Shown here: in pieces, positions 5,299 to 6,729 of the stretch | Numbering within the stretch: the stretch's first letter is position 1 | Layout: the number at the start of each line of letters is the position of its first letter | NCBI GenBank assembly: GCA_002339165.1 | Contig: DDJS01000018.1 | Coordinates: 1 to 6,729, forward strand | Length of the DNA: 6,729 nt | From: Cellvibrionales bacterium UBA2618 | GTDB taxonomy: Bacteria; Pseudomonadota; Gammaproteobacteria; Pseudomonadales; Porticoccaceae | Direction of reading: 5' to 3' | The notes under the pieces: model-generated | What the model was told of the DNA's origin: nothing | Seen by the model: the letters and a program-made list of their open reading frames with translations, nothing else | Database searches by the model: none | Translations under genes and position numbers: made by a program

Positions 5299-6327
5299 AT
5301 GAAAAAAGCGTTGTTTATTTTACTGATTGCAAGTTTTTCTCTTATGTCGGGTTGTTCATGGCTGGGTTGGGGTGATGACGAGGCGAGCGAGGACGAGACC
5401 TCCGGCTACACCGAAAAAGACTTCTATGAAAAAATTCAAAACAGCCTAAATTCTGGCAATTGGTCGGTTGCAGTGACCAATTTACAACTGCTTGAATCGC
5501 AATTTCCGTTTGGCAAATACGCCGAACAAGGCCAGTTGGAACTGATCTACGCGCAATACAAAACCGCCGACTACGAAGCCAGTATTTCCTCGGCAGAACG
5601 TTTTTTGCGCCTGCACCCGCAACACCCCAACGTAGATTACGCGTTTTACGTCAAAGGGCTTTCTGAAATTTCTCAAACCTCGGGCTTTTTCGACAGCTTT
5701 TTACCGACCGATAACACCCTGCGTGACATCGGCACGGCGCGGAGTGCCTTTACCACCCTCACCGAATTGATTGCGCGCTTTCCGAAGAGTCCGTATGCGC
5801 CAGATGCGCGGGCTCGGCTGGTCAATCTCCGCAATGGCCTAGCGCGCGCCGAAATCCACGCAGCCAACTACTATTTTTCCCGAGGCGCCTATTTAGCCGC
5901 CGCCAATCGTGGCCGCTACGTCGTCGAGCAGTTCCAGCGCACGCCCGCAGTACCCGATGGTTTGGCCGTGACCGCTCAAGCCTACTATATGCTCGGCATG
6001 CAAGAATTGTCGGATAACGCTGTGAGCGTCATGCTCGCCAACTATCCCAACTACCCACAACTCGATGTAAACGGCGCATTCGATTTCGAGGCACGTATGC
6101 TATCTAGGGGCGATTCAATGTTGAGCAGGATCACCCTTGGTTTGATATCTCGCGCTGAACCGCCGGCTTTTGACACACGTAACATCTATAACCGGACCTA
6201 CAATGCTGAGGAAATTAGCAAAGTGTGTCCGCCGAAACCGACGACGATTGTCGCCGGCGCCATTGACTCGATCAAGAGCATCGCGGCCAGACTAACCATG
6301 CAAGAACCCTGTGAACAAAGCCAGTAG
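5299..6327 (+). CDS. bamD: Outer-membrane assembly lipoprotein BamD (YfiO/ComL)
   Basis: Essential periplasmic lipoprotein of the BAM complex, which inserts beta-barrel proteins into the outer membrane; it contacts BamA and recognises substrate signals. The N-terminus is a lipoprotein signal peptide: MKK, a hydrophobic stretch (4-16) and lipobox LMSGC with C19 as the lipidated residue; the residue after it is Ser, not Asp, which favours outer-membrane sorting. A short acidic linker (26-33) follows. TPR-like repeats span about 37-250, with family signatures LLESQFPFGKYAEQGQLELIYAQYK (64-88), RFLRLHPQHPNVDYAFYVKGL (101-121) and RLVNLRNGLARAE. The protein has 342 residues against about 245 in E. 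coli; the extra C-terminal 90 or so resemble the long form known in Pseudomonas and contain two cysteines (C310, C338). The start ATG is preceded by TAGGAA at seven-base spacing. nadE follows after 57 bases. Confidence 0.96.
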   Translation: MKKALFILLIASFSLMSGCSWLGWGDDEASEDETSGYTEKDFYEKIQNSLNSGNWSVAVTNLQLLESQFPFGKYAEQGQLELIYAQYKTADYEASISSAERFLRLHPQHPNVDYAFYVKGLSEISQTSGFFDSFLPTDNTLRDIGTARSAFTTLTELIARFPKSPYAPDARARLVNLRNGLARAEIHAANYYFSRGAYLAAANRGRYVVEQFQRTPAVPDGLAVTAQAYYMLGMQELSDNAVSVMLANYPNYPQLDVNGAFDFEARMLSRGDSMLSRITLGLISRAEPPAFDTRNIYNRTYNAEEISKVCPPKPTTIVAGAIDSIKSIAARLTMQEPCEQSQ

Positions 6328-6350
6328 AGCGCGGGGAACGGTTAGTAGGC

Positions 6351-6375
6351 TATTTAAATGAAGGTCATTTAAATA
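6351..6375. repeat. Perfect AT-rich inverted repeat before nadE
   Basis: TATTTAAATGA (6351-6361) and TCATTTAAATA (6365-6375) are exact reverse complements around the centre AGG. Each arm also holds the self-palindrome ATTTAAAT, so the site is both an inverted and a direct repeat with centres 15 bp apart. Its end touches the nadE Shine-Dalgarno (AAGG, 6375-6378). It lacks the GC-rich stem and T tract of an intrinsic terminator, so an operator or a translation-controlling hairpin is more likely. Confidence 0.7.
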
Positions 6376-6384
6376 AGGTACGTT

Positions 6385-6729
6385 ATGGACAGAGAAACAA
6401 TCTTAGCTGAGATGCGGGTGCTCCCGGAAATAGACAGCCAACACGAAATCAATCGGCGTGTTCAGTTCATAGCCGACACACTCGTCGAAGCTAAAAGTAC
6501 TGCGTTGATACTAGGTATCAGCGGCGGTGTCGACTCCTCCACCTGCGGTCGCTTAGCGCAGTTGGCGATTGAGAAACTGAATCGAGAAAGCGCCAGTCAG
6601 CGTTTCCAGTTCGTTGCCGTACGACTGCCCTATGGCGTGCAGAAAGACGAGCAGGACGCGCAGTTAGCGCTTGATTTTATTGCGCCCAGCCAGCGTGTTA
6701 CGGTCGATATTAAACCTGCGGCGGACGCC
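6385..6729 (+). CDS. nadE: Ammonia-dependent NAD synthetase, N-terminal part (cut by window end)
   Basis: Catalyses the last step of NAD synthesis, ATP-dependent amidation of deamido-NAD. The 115 visible residues cover roughly the first 40% of an expected 270 or so. They contain LILGISGGVDSS (41-52), the SGGxDS pyrophosphate-binding loop of N-type ATP pyrophosphatases, and FVAVRLPYGVQKDEQDAQLALDFI (76-99), which closely matches the E. coli NadE segment. No glutaminase (nitrilase) domain precedes the synthetase domain, so this is the short, ammonia-using form. The ATG is preceded by AAGG at six-base spacing. The gene may be cotranscribed with bamD, since no terminator is seen between them, but the inverted repeat in the gap suggests separate control. 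The frame stays open to the window edge. Confidence 0.93.
   Translation, partial: MDRETILAEMRVLPEIDSQHEINRRVQFIADTLVEAKSTALILGISGGVDSSTCGRLAQLAIEKLNRESASQRFQFVAVRLPYGVQKDEQDAQLALDFIAPSQRVTVDIKPAADA

Noticed and set aside
1..6729. tRNA or rRNA genes, CRISPR arrays, insertion sequences, prophage or toxin-antitoxin modules
   Set aside because: Nearly all the sequence is accounted for by conserved housekeeping genes with short spacers, and no terminal repeats, spaced repeats or cloverleaf patterns were seen.

Overview
The window is an ordinary-looking piece of a gammaproteobacterial chromosome. Protein families, start and stop contexts and gene neighbourhoods resemble the Pseudomonas / Cellvibrio-type gammaproteobacteria: Obg followed directly by ProB, a BamD with a long C-terminal tail, and rluD-pgeF divergent from bamD. 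Base composition looks moderate in GC, judged by eye, and is even across the genes. I see no mobile element, CRISPR array, tRNA or rRNA, and no sign of recent transfer.

Layout. Positions 1-24 hold the last seven codons and stop of a plus-strand gene, probably rpsT (ribosomal protein S20). They are followed by a hairpin terminator at 42-69 that can also serve the convergent proB. Positions 178-3254, minus strand, read in gene order, are rplU (L21), rpmA (L27), obg (GTPase of 50S assembly) and proB (glutamate 5-kinase). A good sigma70-type promoter (3336-3364) lies before rplU and is followed by a leader that can fold into a long stem-loop. A terminator-like hairpin lies between rpmA and obg, and a weak promoter with a 15-bp palindrome follows it. 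Positions 3403-5135, minus strand, are rluD (23S rRNA pseudouridine synthase) and pgeF (YfiH/laccase-domain family), overlapping at an ATGA junction. Positions 5136-5298 are the divergent intergenic region. Positions 5299-6327, plus strand, are bamD, an outer-membrane assembly lipoprotein. From 6385 to the window edge is the 5' part of nadE (NAD synthetase), separated from bamD by 57 bases that contain a perfect 11-bp-arm inverted repeat.

Theme. L21, L27, Obg and RluD all belong to the large ribosomal subunit or its maturation. ProB starts proline synthesis, BamD acts in outer-membrane protein insertion, and NadE completes NAD synthesis: these are housekeeping functions. I found no undescribed multigene system. 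The points most worth a second look are regulatory: the structured rplU leader, the AT-rich inverted repeat before nadE, and the palindrome at the obg promoter. The placement of rluD-pgeF, where ispB usually sits next to rplU, is also of interest.
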